A stretch of DNA of 18,728 nt from an uncultured Ignavibacteria bacterium (GCA_937996765.1 CALKUG010000195.1:1-18728), one strand, 5' to 3'. Shown: positions 7,316-15,199, counted from the stretch's first letter. Numbers and translations: made by a program. The notes: generated by a model not told the origin, from the letters alone.

Positions 7316-8590
7316 TTATAAAGCTTTTTTTGCGATATCTCTTCTAAAATACATATCTTCAAAAGATATCAAATCAATTGCTTTATAAGCTTTTTCAATA
7401 GCTGGTTGCACCGTTTCTGATTCAACTACAGAAGTTACTGCTAACACCCTTCCACCTGAGGATTCAATACCCTGTTCAGTTTTTTTAGTACCTGCATGAT
7501 AAACAATTATAGACTCATCAAATTCAGAATCCAAACCTGAAATAATCTTTCCTTTTTCAAAAGAATCGGGGTAACCACCGGAAGCTAATACAACACAAAC
7601 TGCATTTTTGTTAGAAAGTGAAACACTTGTCTTATCTAATTTACCTATAGAAGCTGAGTAAAACAGGCGTGCGATATCACCTTCAAGAAGAGGTAAAACT
7701 ACTTGAGTTTCAGGGTCACCAAATCTGCAATTAAACTCAACAACCTTAGGCCCTGATTTTGTAAGCATTAATCCGCAGTATAAGCATCCTTTAAAAGCAG
7801 TCCCCTGAGCCTTCATTTCTCGAAGGGTAGGCTCAATTATGTCTTTTTTAACTTGTTCAAGAATATTGTCGGTAACAATAGGGGCAGGAGCATAAGCTCC
7901 CATTCCACCCGTATTTTTTCCTGTATCACCCTCGCCAATACGTTTATGGTCTTGAGCGACAGGGAGAAGTAAAAAGTCTTCACCATCGGTAATTGCAAAA
8001 AGTGATGCCTCATCCCCTTCCATAAATTCTTCAACAAGTAGTGTTTCACCGGCTGAGCCAAATGCCTTATCAGTTAAAACGGTCTGCAAAAAAGATAAAG
8101 CTTCATCCAGCGTTAAACAAACTGCAACGCCTTTACCAGCAGCCAAGCCGTTAGCTTTTAGTACCACAGGCAAAACGGAGTTACGAATATATTCTTCAGC
8201 TTGTTGAAACTCAGATGCATTAAACTCTCGATAAGATGCAGTAGGCACACCCGCTTTAGCCATAATTTCCTTGGCAAATACTTTATTTGCTTCTATTGCA
8301 GCTGCTGATTTAGTTGGACCAAAAACAACGATTCCTTCTTTTTCAAGGAAATCAACAATACCATCAACCAATGGTATTTCCGGACCAACAACCACAAAAG
8401 ATATATCATGTAGTTTTAAATGAGCGAGAAATTCAACCCAATTAAAGTATTCAATGGGAACATTTATAGCGAGTGAACTTGTGCCTGTATTGCCGGGATA
8501 GCAATATAATGTATCACAAATAGAGCTCTTTTTAATTGCTAAAGCGAGAGCATGCTCCCTACCGCCACTACCAATTAGTGCAATATTCAT
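7316..8590 (-). CDS. purD: Phosphoribosylamine--glycine ligase (GAR synthetase)
   Basis: PurD joins glycine to 5-phosphoribosylamine with ATP to form GAR, the second step of de novo purine synthesis. The 424-residue length is standard. The N-terminal domain opens with MNIALIGSGGREHALA and contains YPGNTGT (31-37) and VVVGPEIPLVDG (66-77). The ATP-grasp region has VVLKANGLAAGKGV (142-155) and VEEFMEGDEAS. QDHKRIGEGDTGKNTGGMGA (213-232) and VEFNCRFGDPETQ carry phosphate- and metal-binding residues. One small deviation is Lys in GDTGKNTGGMG, where many homologues have Pro or Leu. The gene is last in the leftward operon, and its ATG overlaps the stop of the upstream glycosyltransferase gene by 4 nt, implying translational coupling. 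Confidence 0.97.
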   Translation of the reverse strand: MNIALIGSGGREHALALAIKKSSICDTLYCYPGNTGTSSLAINVPIEYFNWVEFLAHLKLHDISFVVVGPEIPLVDGIVDFLEKEGIVVFGPTKSAAAIEANKVFAKEIMAKAGVPTASYREFNASEFQQAEEYIRNSVLPVVLKANGLAAGKGVAVCLTLDEALSFLQTVLTDKAFGSAGETLLVEEFMEGDEASLFAITDGEDFLLLPVAQDHKRIGEGDTGKNTGGMGAYAPAPIVTDNILEQVKKDIIEPTLREMKAQGTAFKGCLYCGLMLTKSGPKVVEFNCRFGDPETQVVLPLLEGDIARLFYSASIGKLDKTSVSLSNKNAVCVVLASGGYPDSFEKGKIISGLDSEFDESIIVYHAGTKKTEQGIESSGGRVLAVTSVVESETVQPAIEKAYKAIDLISFEDMYFRRDIAKKAL

Positions 8591-9876
8591 ATTCTCTCAC
8601 GTGCAACAAATTGAAGTTCTTTTGTTAATTGTTCGGTGATAATTACGCGGTTATATTTTTCTACAACATCGCTATTGGGTTTTGGCAATGCTTTTTCTCT
8701 GAATTGAGTATATGCATCAATAATAAGCTTTTTAATACTTTTAATATCCTCAGGTTCGCAAACGTACGCGGCTTCGTATTCTTGCAATGCGGATTTTAAT
8801 GCCCCGTCAGGTAAAAATCCCATTATTGGCTTTTCAGTACCAAAATACTCATAAAGTTTACTACTGGATATAGTGTGAGCATTTCTACCATACCCAACCA
8901 TCATCCATAAAACATCACTCATCATCACCTTTTCGAGAGCTGCTGAATGTGAAAGATAACCATGCTCAATAACATAGTTCTGGATGCCAAGGTTTTTTAT
9001 TAGACGTTTGTTTTCGTCACGCAAAAAACCAATAAAATGCAATTCGATATTTGCTGCTATATCGGGTCTCTCGAGTGCCAACACTTTGAACGCCTTTAGA
9101 AAAAACTTAGGAGTAATAAACTCGTAAAACAATCCCGAATATGTTAACATCATTTTATCAGATGCTTTTTTTCTTGCCGAGGCTTTTACTATGTCAGAAG
9201 GATCATATCCGTGAGGTACTATTAAAATATCTTCATGTTTTATAAATTTATAGACTTCAATGAGAGTCTCTTTAATTTTCCGATTTGTTACAGTAATCTT
9301 GTCTGCAGTTTTAAGAGCAGCATATTCTTTGCGATAGATATACTCCTTATGCATCGGGGTTGGATAATATGCAAACTGATAACCAAACCACAGATCTTGA
9401 TAATCTATAACGAGAGGAATGTTAAAGCGTTTTTTTAAGTCAACTGCCATGGAAACTGAAGAAAAAGGAGGTGCAGTAACAAAAATTAAATCATAATGTT
9501 CTTCAGAAAGTAATTCAATTGCTTTCCCAAAAGCTGCTTTTGCCCAGGGCTTTTTATTATCGGGGACAAAAAATATGCTGCTTATAAAACTTAAAGTTTT
9601 TCTGAACCATTCTGCGGGCATTTTAACTTTTCCCGCCCGTTTTATGCGAGCATTAATTTCTTTGCCTTCAACCCGAACAACTTTTACTTTAGAGGTATCA
9701 ATCTCATCAAGCATTTCATGGTCGTAAGCATAATATGCACCAGCTCCGGAGGTTAAAACTGTTGGGTACCAGTTGAACTCCGGAAAATACTTAGCAAATT
9801 TTAATGGACGCTGTACACCGCTTAATCCCTTTGGAGGGAAATAATAAGCGATAAACAGAACTTTATATATTTTCAT
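8587..9876 (-). CDS. GT4-type (GT-B fold) glycosyltransferase
   Basis: This is a predicted cytoplasmic retaining glycosyltransferase of 429 residues; donor and acceptor cannot be told. The N-terminal half starts VLFIAYYFPPKGLSGVQRP, typical of GT4-like acceptor domains with a glycine-rich loop, and includes VTAPPFSS (154-161) and DYQDLW. The C-terminal half resembles the GT4 nucleotide-sugar domain: HFIGFL, IEHGYLSHSAALEKVMMSD, then SSSKLYEYFGTEKPIMGF, where the Glu of KLYEY fits the family's conserved donor-binding acidic residue. It lies between an Xaa-Pro aminopeptidase gene, which it overlaps by 14 nt, and purD, which it overlaps by 4 nt. No other surface-polysaccharide genes are nearby. 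I see no Shine-Dalgarno before the ATG at 9876, so its translation probably depends on coupling to the upstream gene. Confidence 0.85.
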   Translation of the reverse strand: MKIYKVLFIAYYFPPKGLSGVQRPLKFAKYFPEFNWYPTVLTSGAGAYYAYDHEMLDEIDTSKVKVVRVEGKEINARIKRAGKVKMPAEWFRKTLSFISSIFFVPDNKKPWAKAAFGKAIELLSEEHYDLIFVTAPPFSSVSMAVDLKKRFNIPLVIDYQDLWFGYQFAYYPTPMHKEYIYRKEYAALKTADKITVTNRKIKETLIEVYKFIKHEDILIVPHGYDPSDIVKASARKKASDKMMLTYSGLFYEFITPKFFLKAFKVLALERPDIAANIELHFIGFLRDENKRLIKNLGIQNYVIEHGYLSHSAALEKVMMSDVLWMMVGYGRNAHTISSSKLYEYFGTEKPIMGFLPDGALKSALQEYEAAYVCEPEDIKSIKKLIIDAYTQFREKALPKPNSDVVEKYNRVIITEQLTKELQFVARERI

Positions 9877-10945
9877 AGATATTAACGTTTGTAAGATTAA
9901 TTGCTCCGTTATCGGTAATCAAATAATCGTTTTCTAATCGTGCTCCAAACTTATCAGGTAGATAAATTCCCGGTTCAATAGTAACTACTTGGTTGGTTTC
10001 AAGGAAATCCTTTGACTGCGCACTCAACCTTGGGAATTGGTGTAATTTATAACCAAGTCCGTGACCAATGGCATGTGTGAAATATTTTTCGTAAGAATAT
10101 TTCTTAAATATTCTTCTTGCTTCTTTGTCGAGTTGAGCACCCGTTATTCCGGGGGCAATCATTTTCTCAACGGTAAAAAGCACTTCATTAACAGCGCCAA
10201 TGGCATGATGCCAAGCTTTTTTTCCTTTTATACCGGCAACAAAGGTTCTTGTAAAATCAGAGTGAACGCCTTGGTATCTGCAACCCATGTCGAACAAAAT
10301 GATTTCAGGTAATTTTAATTTTTTTGAAGTCGGTTTTGCATGTGGTAATGCAGTGTTTTTTCCAAAAGCAACAATGGGTTCAAACGCATCGTTATCGCCA
10401 CCTTGCTCGCGAATAAACCAGCTTATCTCCGAAGCTAAATCAATCTCAGTTACACCGTCCTTAATCATTGGGAGGACTTTGTTATAAGCTGCTGTGGTTG
10501 CCGCTACAGCAGATTTCATCCGAGAGAGGCTTTCCGCATCGTGTCTCGAAATTTGTCGGCTAATATCAAAGCCAACATCAACAAACTTATTCTTTTTAAA
10601 TACTTCCTTCATTTCTTCAACGAAAGCATAAGGAATATCATTTCCTTCGATACCGATCACAGGCTTCGAGAACATTTTCTCTTTTTTAAATAGTTCAACC
10701 AGAGGTCCGCGATAGATCAGTTTTGAGTAACGATTATCAACCAGTTTTGCCTCAGCAGAATATCTGCCATCGGTTATAAATATGAGTTTGTTTTTTCCTG
10801 CTATAATATATGAGGAGGATCCACCAAAATCAGCAAAATACTGGCTTGCATGACGTGAGGTTAAAAACAAATAGTCGAGATTGTTCTCTTCAATTATTCG
10901 TGATATTGCTTCAATGCGATTCGTTAAAAATTCGTATTTCTTCAT
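9863..10945 (-). CDS. Xaa-Pro aminopeptidase, M24 metallopeptidase family
   Basis: This enzyme should remove N-terminal residues that precede proline, in the cytoplasm, using two metal ions. The 360-residue protein has an N-terminal creatinase-like domain (1-130; FLTSRHASQYFADFGGS, FITDGRYSAEA). The C-terminal pita-bread domain has all five expected metal ligands: Asp219 and Asp230 (FDMGCRYQGVHSDFTRTF), His295 (HAIGHGLGY), Glu324 (VTIEPGIYLP) and Glu338 (ARLENDYLI). His202 in LPHAKP is the usual additional active-site His. The length matches the short PepP/PepQ-like proteins rather than the longer E. coli PepP. Separating aminopeptidase P from prolidase by motif alone is uncertain. Its ATG overlaps the guaB TGA (ATGA), and its 3' end overlaps the glycosyltransferase start by 14 nt. 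Confidence 0.9.
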   Translation of the reverse strand: MKKYEFLTNRIEAISRIIEENNLDYLFLTSRHASQYFADFGGSSSYIIAGKNKLIFITDGRYSAEAKLVDNRYSKLIYRGPLVELFKKEKMFSKPVIGIEGNDIPYAFVEEMKEVFKKNKFVDVGFDISRQISRHDAESLSRMKSAVAATTAAYNKVLPMIKDGVTEIDLASEISWFIREQGGDNDAFEPIVAFGKNTALPHAKPTSKKLKLPEIILFDMGCRYQGVHSDFTRTFVAGIKGKKAWHHAIGAVNEVLFTVEKMIAPGITGAQLDKEARRIFKKYSYEKYFTHAIGHGLGYKLHQFPRLSAQSKDFLETNQVVTIEPGIYLPDKFGARLENDYLITDNGAINLTNVNIYENI

Positions 10946-12417
10946 AGTTTGTAATTAGGAGCTTCCTTGGTTATAGTGATATCATGCGGATGGCTTTCTT
11001 TAAGACCGGCCGCCGTTATTTTAACAAATGTTGTAAATTCTCTCAAGTCAGGAATAGATGAACAGCCGCAATAACCCATGGCAGCACGCAAGCCACCGAG
11101 TATTTGGTGAATAGTATCAGAGAGGGGGCCTTTTGCCGGTAAACGACCTTCAACACCTTCGGGTACTAACTTTGCAATATCTTCTTCTGCATCCTGAAAG
11201 TATCTATCCTTACTCCCTTTTTTCATTGCATCTAACGAACCCATACCGCGGTAAAGCTTATAAGTTCTTCCTTCATAAAGCACTTTTTCTCCGGGACTCT
11301 CATCAGTTCCTGCAAACAATCCACCTATCATAACAGTATCAGCACCGGCGGCTATAGCTTTAGCAACATCACCTGTAAACTTAATACCACCATCTGCAAT
11401 TACGGGAATATTGTATTTTGATGCGGTTTCATACACATCCATAATAGCGGTAATCTGGGGAACTCCCACTCCCGCAATAATTCTTGTAGTACAAATTGAA
11501 CCGGGACCAATTCCAACCTTTAACCCATCTGCACCTGCTTTAATTAAATCTTCAGCTGCTTCGGCTGTTGCAATGTTACCTGCAATTACTTCAACTTCAG
11601 GAAAGGTTTTCTTAATTAATTCGACAGTGGCTATAACTCCTCTCGAATGACCGTGTGCTGTATCTACAACCAGTACGTCAACGTTGCTTTTAATCAGTGC
11701 AGAAGCCCTTTCCAGAGTGTCTGCGGCAATTCCAACAGCTGCGCCAACACGTAGACGCCCCATGTCATCTTTGCAAGCTGTAGGGTAACTTTTCTTTTTT
11801 TGAATATCTTTAAAAGTTATCAGACCTTTTAATATTCCGGCATCATCAACGACGGGAAGTTTCTCAATCTTGAATTTTTGAAGAATGACCTCTGCTTGTT
11901 CTAATGTAGTACCCATTGCGGCTGTAATGAGTTTATCTTTGGTCATCACTTCGCCAATTATTGCATTGCTATCGGGCACAAAACGCAAATCACGGTTAGT
12001 GAGAATACCCACCAACTTCCCTATTTCATCAACAATCGGGATACCGCTGATTTTGAATTTTCTCATCAATGACTCAGCATCACCTACAGTTTTCGATGGG
12101 TGCAAAGTAACAGGGTCCATAATCATTCCGCTCTCGGAACGTTTAACCTTATCAACTTCTTCGCATTGCCGTTCGATTGTTAAGTTTTTGTGTATGATGC
12201 CAATTCCGCCTTCTCTCGCTATAGCTATTGCCATTTCGGATTCAGTAACCGTATCCATCGCTGCTGAGAGCAAAGGAATATTGAGCAAGATTTTATTTGT
12301 AAGACGTGTTTTTGTAGAAGCTTCGCGAGGCAAAACAGTTGATTTTCTCGGTACAAGCAACACATCGTCGAAAGTTATGCCTTCAACGATTTTTTTCGAC
12401 GGCTTAATATCATTCAT
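10942..12417 (-). CDS. guaB: Inosine-5'-monophosphate dehydrogenase
   Basis: IMPDH oxidises IMP to XMP with NAD+, the committed step towards GMP. At 491 residues it is full length. The barrel starts with GITFDDVLLVPRKST (13-27) and LLSAAMDTVTE. A pair of CBS domains is inserted at about 95-210 (MIMDPVTLHPSKTVGDAESL, EVMTKDKLITA), normally a nucleotide-responsive regulatory module. Catalytic Cys309 lies in GIGPGSICTTR, preceded by VDTAHGHS and the ADGLKVG turn. YRGMGSLDAM and the flap with EGVEGRLPAKGPL are present. The gene starts 24 nt after the glutaryl-CoA dehydrogenase stop, with a purine-rich AAAGAGAAA upstream, and it ends in an ATGA overlap with the aminopeptidase gene. No fault is visible. 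Confidence 0.98.
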   Translation of the reverse strand: MNDIKPSKKIVEGITFDDVLLVPRKSTVLPREASTKTRLTNKILLNIPLLSAAMDTVTESEMAIAIAREGGIGIIHKNLTIERQCEEVDKVKRSESGMIMDPVTLHPSKTVGDAESLMRKFKISGIPIVDEIGKLVGILTNRDLRFVPDSNAIIGEVMTKDKLITAAMGTTLEQAEVILQKFKIEKLPVVDDAGILKGLITFKDIQKKKSYPTACKDDMGRLRVGAAVGIAADTLERASALIKSNVDVLVVDTAHGHSRGVIATVELIKKTFPEVEVIAGNIATAEAAEDLIKAGADGLKVGIGPGSICTTRIIAGVGVPQITAIMDVYETASKYNIPVIADGGIKFTGDVAKAIAAGADTVMIGGLFAGTDESPGEKVLYEGRTYKLYRGMGSLDAMKKGSKDRYFQDAEEDIAKLVPEGVEGRLPAKGPLSDTIHQILGGLRAAMGYCGCSSIPDLREFTTFVKITAAGLKESHPHDITITKEAPNYKL

Positions 12418-12441
12418 TGTAAAAAGTTTCTCTTTATTAAT

Positions 12442-13611
12442 TTATTCGTAAGCAGGTATGCCAGTAATATCATGACCTAAAATCAAGGTATGCATTTCAT
12501 GTGTGCCTTCGTATGTTTTAACTGATTCCAAATTTGCGGCATGACGCATAATTGGATATTCATCTAAAATACCATTAGCTCCAAATATCTCGCGCGAAAC
12601 ACGTGCTATATCTAAGGCTTTTTCACAATTATTTCTCTTAGCCATAGATACCTGCTGAAACTTCATTGTTCCTAAATCTTTCATCTTCGCAAGCTGCAAA
12701 TTAAGGAGTTGAGCTTTGGTAATTTCGGTAACCATGTACACAAGTTTTTCTTGTGTCATTTGGAAACCTGCAATGGGTTTAGAAAATTGAATTCTGGATT
12801 TAGCATATTCAAGTGAAGCATCGTAGCAAGCCATCATAGAACCAACAACACCCCAAGCAATACCGTAACGCGCCTGATTCAGACACATCAGTGCGCACTT
12901 CAAACCGTTTGCCTCAGGAAGACGATTATTCTCCTGAACAAATACATCTTGGAATATAAGTTCTGATGTAACCGAAGCTCTCAAAGAATGCTTCCCTTTC
13001 ATTTCAGGAGCAGAAAACCCTTGCGAACCTTTTTCAACTAAAAATCCGGTTACAACGCCATCTATTTTAGCCCAAACTACAGCGACATCGGCTAAAGTAC
13101 CATTGGTGATCCACATCTTAGCACCATTGATAATGTATCCACCATCTGTTTTTTCTGCTTTGGTAATCATGCCGCCTGGGTTAGAACCAAAATCGGGTTC
13201 TGTTAATCCAAAGCAACCAATTTTTTCTCCCTTAGCCATTAATGGAAGCCAATAATCTTTTTGTTCATCGCTACCAAAAGCATAGATTGGGTACATTACT
13301 AAAGCTGATTGAACCGATGCAAAACTTCTCACGCCGCTATCTCCACGCTCCAACTCCTGCATAACCAAACCATAAGCGACATTATTCATGCCCGCACATC
13401 CGTATTTTTCGGGTAGGGTTGGTCCAAACAAACCGAGTTCGGCCATTTTGGAAATGAGGTGCATCGGGAACTTCCCTTCACGTGCATGCTCTTCAATTAT
13501 TGGAATAACTTCGTTATCTACGAACTCCCTCACTGTTTCACGAACCATTACCTCTTCTTCTGATAGCAATGAGGTAACATCATAAAAATCAACACCGCTG
13601 AACTTGGCCAT
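12442..13611 (-). CDS. Glutaryl-CoA dehydrogenase (acyl-CoA dehydrogenase family)
   Basis: This FAD enzyme oxidises glutaryl-CoA, normally with decarboxylation to crotonyl-CoA, in lysine and tryptophan catabolism. I start it at ATG 13611 (389 residues), because GGAG at 13620-13617 sits 5 nt upstream. A GTG two codons earlier would overlap that site. Motifs: ELERGDSGVRS, with Glu88 and Arg95 matching the Glu/Arg pair that handles the glutaryl carboxylate in characterised enzymes; CFGLTEPDFGSNPGGM; MWITNG; SLRASV; NQARYGIAWG; and KTYEGTHEMH, with Tyr367 and catalytic base Glu368. Retention of Glu88, Arg95 and Tyr367 favours the decarboxylating type, as an inference from known family members. 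It heads the guaB-aminopeptidase-GT-purD operon. Lat and ALDH7, which start lysine breakdown, lie about 8 kb away. Confidence 0.92.
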   Translation of the reverse strand: MAKFSGVDFYDVTSLLSEEEVMVRETVREFVDNEVIPIIEEHAREGKFPMHLISKMAELGLFGPTLPEKYGCAGMNNVAYGLVMQELERGDSGVRSFASVQSALVMYPIYAFGSDEQKDYWLPLMAKGEKIGCFGLTEPDFGSNPGGMITKAEKTDGGYIINGAKMWITNGTLADVAVVWAKIDGVVTGFLVEKGSQGFSAPEMKGKHSLRASVTSELIFQDVFVQENNRLPEANGLKCALMCLNQARYGIAWGVVGSMMACYDASLEYAKSRIQFSKPIAGFQMTQEKLVYMVTEITKAQLLNLQLAKMKDLGTMKFQQVSMAKRNNCEKALDIARVSREIFGANGILDEYPIMRHAANLESVKTYEGTHEMHTLILGHDITGIPAYE

Positions 13612-13616
13612 AAGCA

Positions 13617-13620
13617 CTCC
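13617..13620 (-). promoter_or_regulatory. Shine-Dalgarno GGAG deciding the glutaryl-CoA dehydrogenase start
   Basis: On the minus strand GGAG (13620-13617) is followed by TGCTT and then ATG (13611-13609), an ideal spacing. The upstream in-frame GTG at 13617-13615 shares a base with this site, so translation should begin at the ATG, two codons later than the longest reading. Confidence 0.75.
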
Positions 13621-13864
13621 GGAATTTGAAAATTTCTAAACTTAAAGTTATCATTATTAGTAAAGATTATCAACATTGCACCTATTAAAACTAAAGATTT
13701 AGTGCTTTGGTAACATGAGTTAATTATTCAAACATAATGAGGGAACTCCTATTTATCATTATTTTTACTTTCCAAATAAATTGAATTAAACTTTCCAAGG
13801 TATTTCTCAATCAAATATCTTTTTTCCAGGTAGTACCAAACTTTTTTAATAATAGAAAAGCTCT
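13621..13864. promoter_or_regulatory. Divergent promoter region between the gcdH-guaB operon and tadA
   Basis: About 250 bp of AT-rich DNA without a gene. It should hold the leftward operon promoter and the tadA promoter. On the minus strand TATGTTTG (13736-13729) fits a Bacteroidota -7 box, but no TTG lies at the right -33 distance. Two direct repeats are visible: ACTTTCCAA at 13767-13775 and 13790-13798 (23 bp apart, about two helical turns), and TTATCATTATT at 13648-13658 and 13753-13763. No riboswitch or RNA gene is recognisable. Confidence 0.4.
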
Positions 13865-14326
13865 ATGATTTTTTCAGAAGATAATTATCGGTTTATGTAT
13901 GCGGCATTGCAATTAGCCCAAAAGGCGTTTGATGAAGAGGAAGTTCCTGTTGGAGCTGTTGTAGTTAAGGATGGTGTTATTGTAGGCAAAGGTTATAATC
14001 AAGTTGAGTGCCTGAAAGACGCCACTGCTCATGCAGAAATGATAGCTTTAACATCTGCCGCAGCAACTGTTGGCGATAAACACCTTAACCAATGCGATCT
14101 GTATGTTACTTTAGAGCCATGTATTATGTGTTCAGGGGCTTTGCTACTTTCACGCATTGGTAAAATTTATTTTGGTGCTCATGATAATAAGTTTGGGGCT
14201 GCCGGCTCCTTGCATAATCTTATAGAGCATGGGAAGTATAATCACACTCCACGTCTGTATTCGGGACTCATGGAGTATGAGTCTAAACAATTGCTTAAAT
14301 CCTTTTTCGAAAAACTACGGTTTTAA
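13865..14326 (+). CDS. tadA: tRNA-specific adenosine deaminase TadA
   Basis: TadA deaminates A34 to inosine in the anticodon of tRNA-Arg(ACG), allowing one tRNA to read CGU, CGC and CGA. The 153-residue protein is of normal size. It shows the cytidine-deaminase-like zinc site: His56 and catalytic Glu58 in AHAEM, and Cys86 and Cys89 in LEPCIMCSGALLLSRI. The N-terminal EEVPVGAVVVKDG and the downstream FGAHDNKFGAAGS (103-115) are characteristic of TadA rather than of guanine or cytosine deaminases. The ATG has a purine-rich GAAAAG upstream. The gene appears to be transcribed alone, with a small hairpin terminator behind it. Confidence 0.95.
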   Translation: MIFSEDNYRFMYAALQLAQKAFDEEEVPVGAVVVKDGVIVGKGYNQVECLKDATAHAEMIALTSAAATVGDKHLNQCDLYVTLEPCIMCSGALLLSRIGKIYFGAHDNKFGAAGSLHNLIEHGKYNHTPRLYSGLMEYESKQLLKSFFEKLRF

Positions 14327-14349
14327 GTTGTTACAATCAATTTTCTATT

Positions 14350-14369
14350 AAGCTGTGTCAGCTTTTTTT
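14350..14369 (+). terminator. Short intrinsic terminator of tadA
   Basis: AAGCTG (14350-14355) pairs with CAGCTT (14359-14364) across a TGT loop, followed by T5 (14365-14369). The 6-bp stem is short, so efficiency may be moderate. It begins 24 nt after the tadA stop. Confidence 0.65.
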
Positions 14370-14371
14370 CT

Positions 14372-14379
14372 TATATTTG
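14372..14379 (+). promoter_or_regulatory. adk: Candidate -7 box for adk
   Basis: TATATTTG is an exact match to the Bacteroidota -7 consensus TAnnTTTG, placed just after the tadA terminator and about 110 nt before the adk ATG. There is no clear TTG at the -33 position, so this is only a candidate. Confidence 0.22.
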
Positions 14380-14488
14380 AAAGTTTATGACCATTTTGTT
14401 TGGTTTAGAATGAAACGGTTGTACCACTTTTTGTGTTGTTGTTAAAGTTAGTTGAGCTCGTCTCGCAGATTTATAAAAAGGATTTATA

Positions 14489-15148
14489 ATGTTTATCATC
14501 TTTTTTGGTGCCCCCGGTGCGGGTAAGGGTACACAGGCAAAGATACTTTGCCAAAAATATAACTTAAGTCACATTTCAACGGGAGACATTCTCAGAGATG
14601 CTGCTGCACACAATACCCCTTGGGGTCTTGAAGCTAAAACTCGCATGGACCAAGGAAAACTTGTTCCGGATAATGTGATGATTGAGCTTATCAAAGAGGT
14701 TTTACAAAGACCTGAGAATGCTTCAGGTGTTATTTTAGACGGATTCCCAAGAACAATTGCTCAAGCTGATGCACTTATTGAGTTTTTAAAAGCCGGTCAT
14801 CAAGAAAATGTTGTTCTTCTGTTTTTAGAAGTTAATGACGATGAAATTGTTAGACGCCTATCATCACGCCGCAGCTGTACAAATTGTCATGAAATCTTTG
14901 GCGCAGCTGACGTTGAGAACTCAAATATCTGCCCTATTTGTAAATCCGTGGATACTATTTTTATTCGTGAGGATGATAGAGAAGAAGTTGTTCGTAAACG
15001 CCTTTCAATTTATCGGGCAAATACATTGCCTGTAATTGATCATCTGCGTAATGCTGTTACCATTGAGACTATAGATGCATTAAGAACAAAAGAAGATGTT
15101 ACAGCCGATATCGTTAGCAGATTAGACAAACTTTCTTCGCAAAGTTAG
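14489..15148 (+). CDS. adk: Adenylate kinase with four-cysteine LID
   Basis: Adk interconverts ATP + AMP and 2 ADP, balancing the adenylate pool. The 219-residue protein begins with the P-loop GAPGAGKGT (7-15). AMP-binding elements follow: STGDILR (30-36), GKLVPD (56-61) and DGFPRT (84-89). The LID domain has Cys130, Cys133, Cys148 and Cys151 in two CxxC pairs, the arrangement that binds structural zinc in long-form kinases of many bacteria. DDREEVVRKRL with LID arginines comes next. An AAGGA site (14478-14482) lies six bases before the ATG. The gene converges on ftsE, with 51 nt between the stops and no strong terminator in the gap; only an AT-rich imperfect palindrome near 15169-15185 is visible. 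Confidence 0.97.
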   Translation: MFIIFFGAPGAGKGTQAKILCQKYNLSHISTGDILRDAAAHNTPWGLEAKTRMDQGKLVPDNVMIELIKEVLQRPENASGVILDGFPRTIAQADALIEFLKAGHQENVVLLFLEVNDDEIVRRLSSRRSCTNCHEIFGAADVENSNICPICKSVDTIFIREDDREEVVRKRLSIYRANTLPVIDHLRNAVTIETIDALRTKEDVTADIVSRLDKLSSQS

Positions 15149-15199
15149 ATTTATATTTCCCTAATACATTGCTTTTAAAAGTCAAATAAGTATTTAAAA

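Noticed and set aside
11885..12451. 188-codon open frame on the plus strand
   Set aside because: It lies antisense to guaB over the region encoding the N-terminal and CBS parts. The guaB product is complete and conserved, and the antisense product is low-complexity (Ser/Ile/Val rich) with no recognisable motif.
14370..14488. Possible small RNA gene between tadA and adk
   Set aside because: No stable hairpin with a U-tract or tRNA-like fold is visible. The stretch is best explained as promoter and leader of adk.
15149..15199. Terminator between convergent adk and ftsE
   Set aside because: Only a weak AT-rich imperfect palindrome around CTTTTAAAAG is present, with no GC stem and no convincing U-tract, so I did not annotate a terminator.
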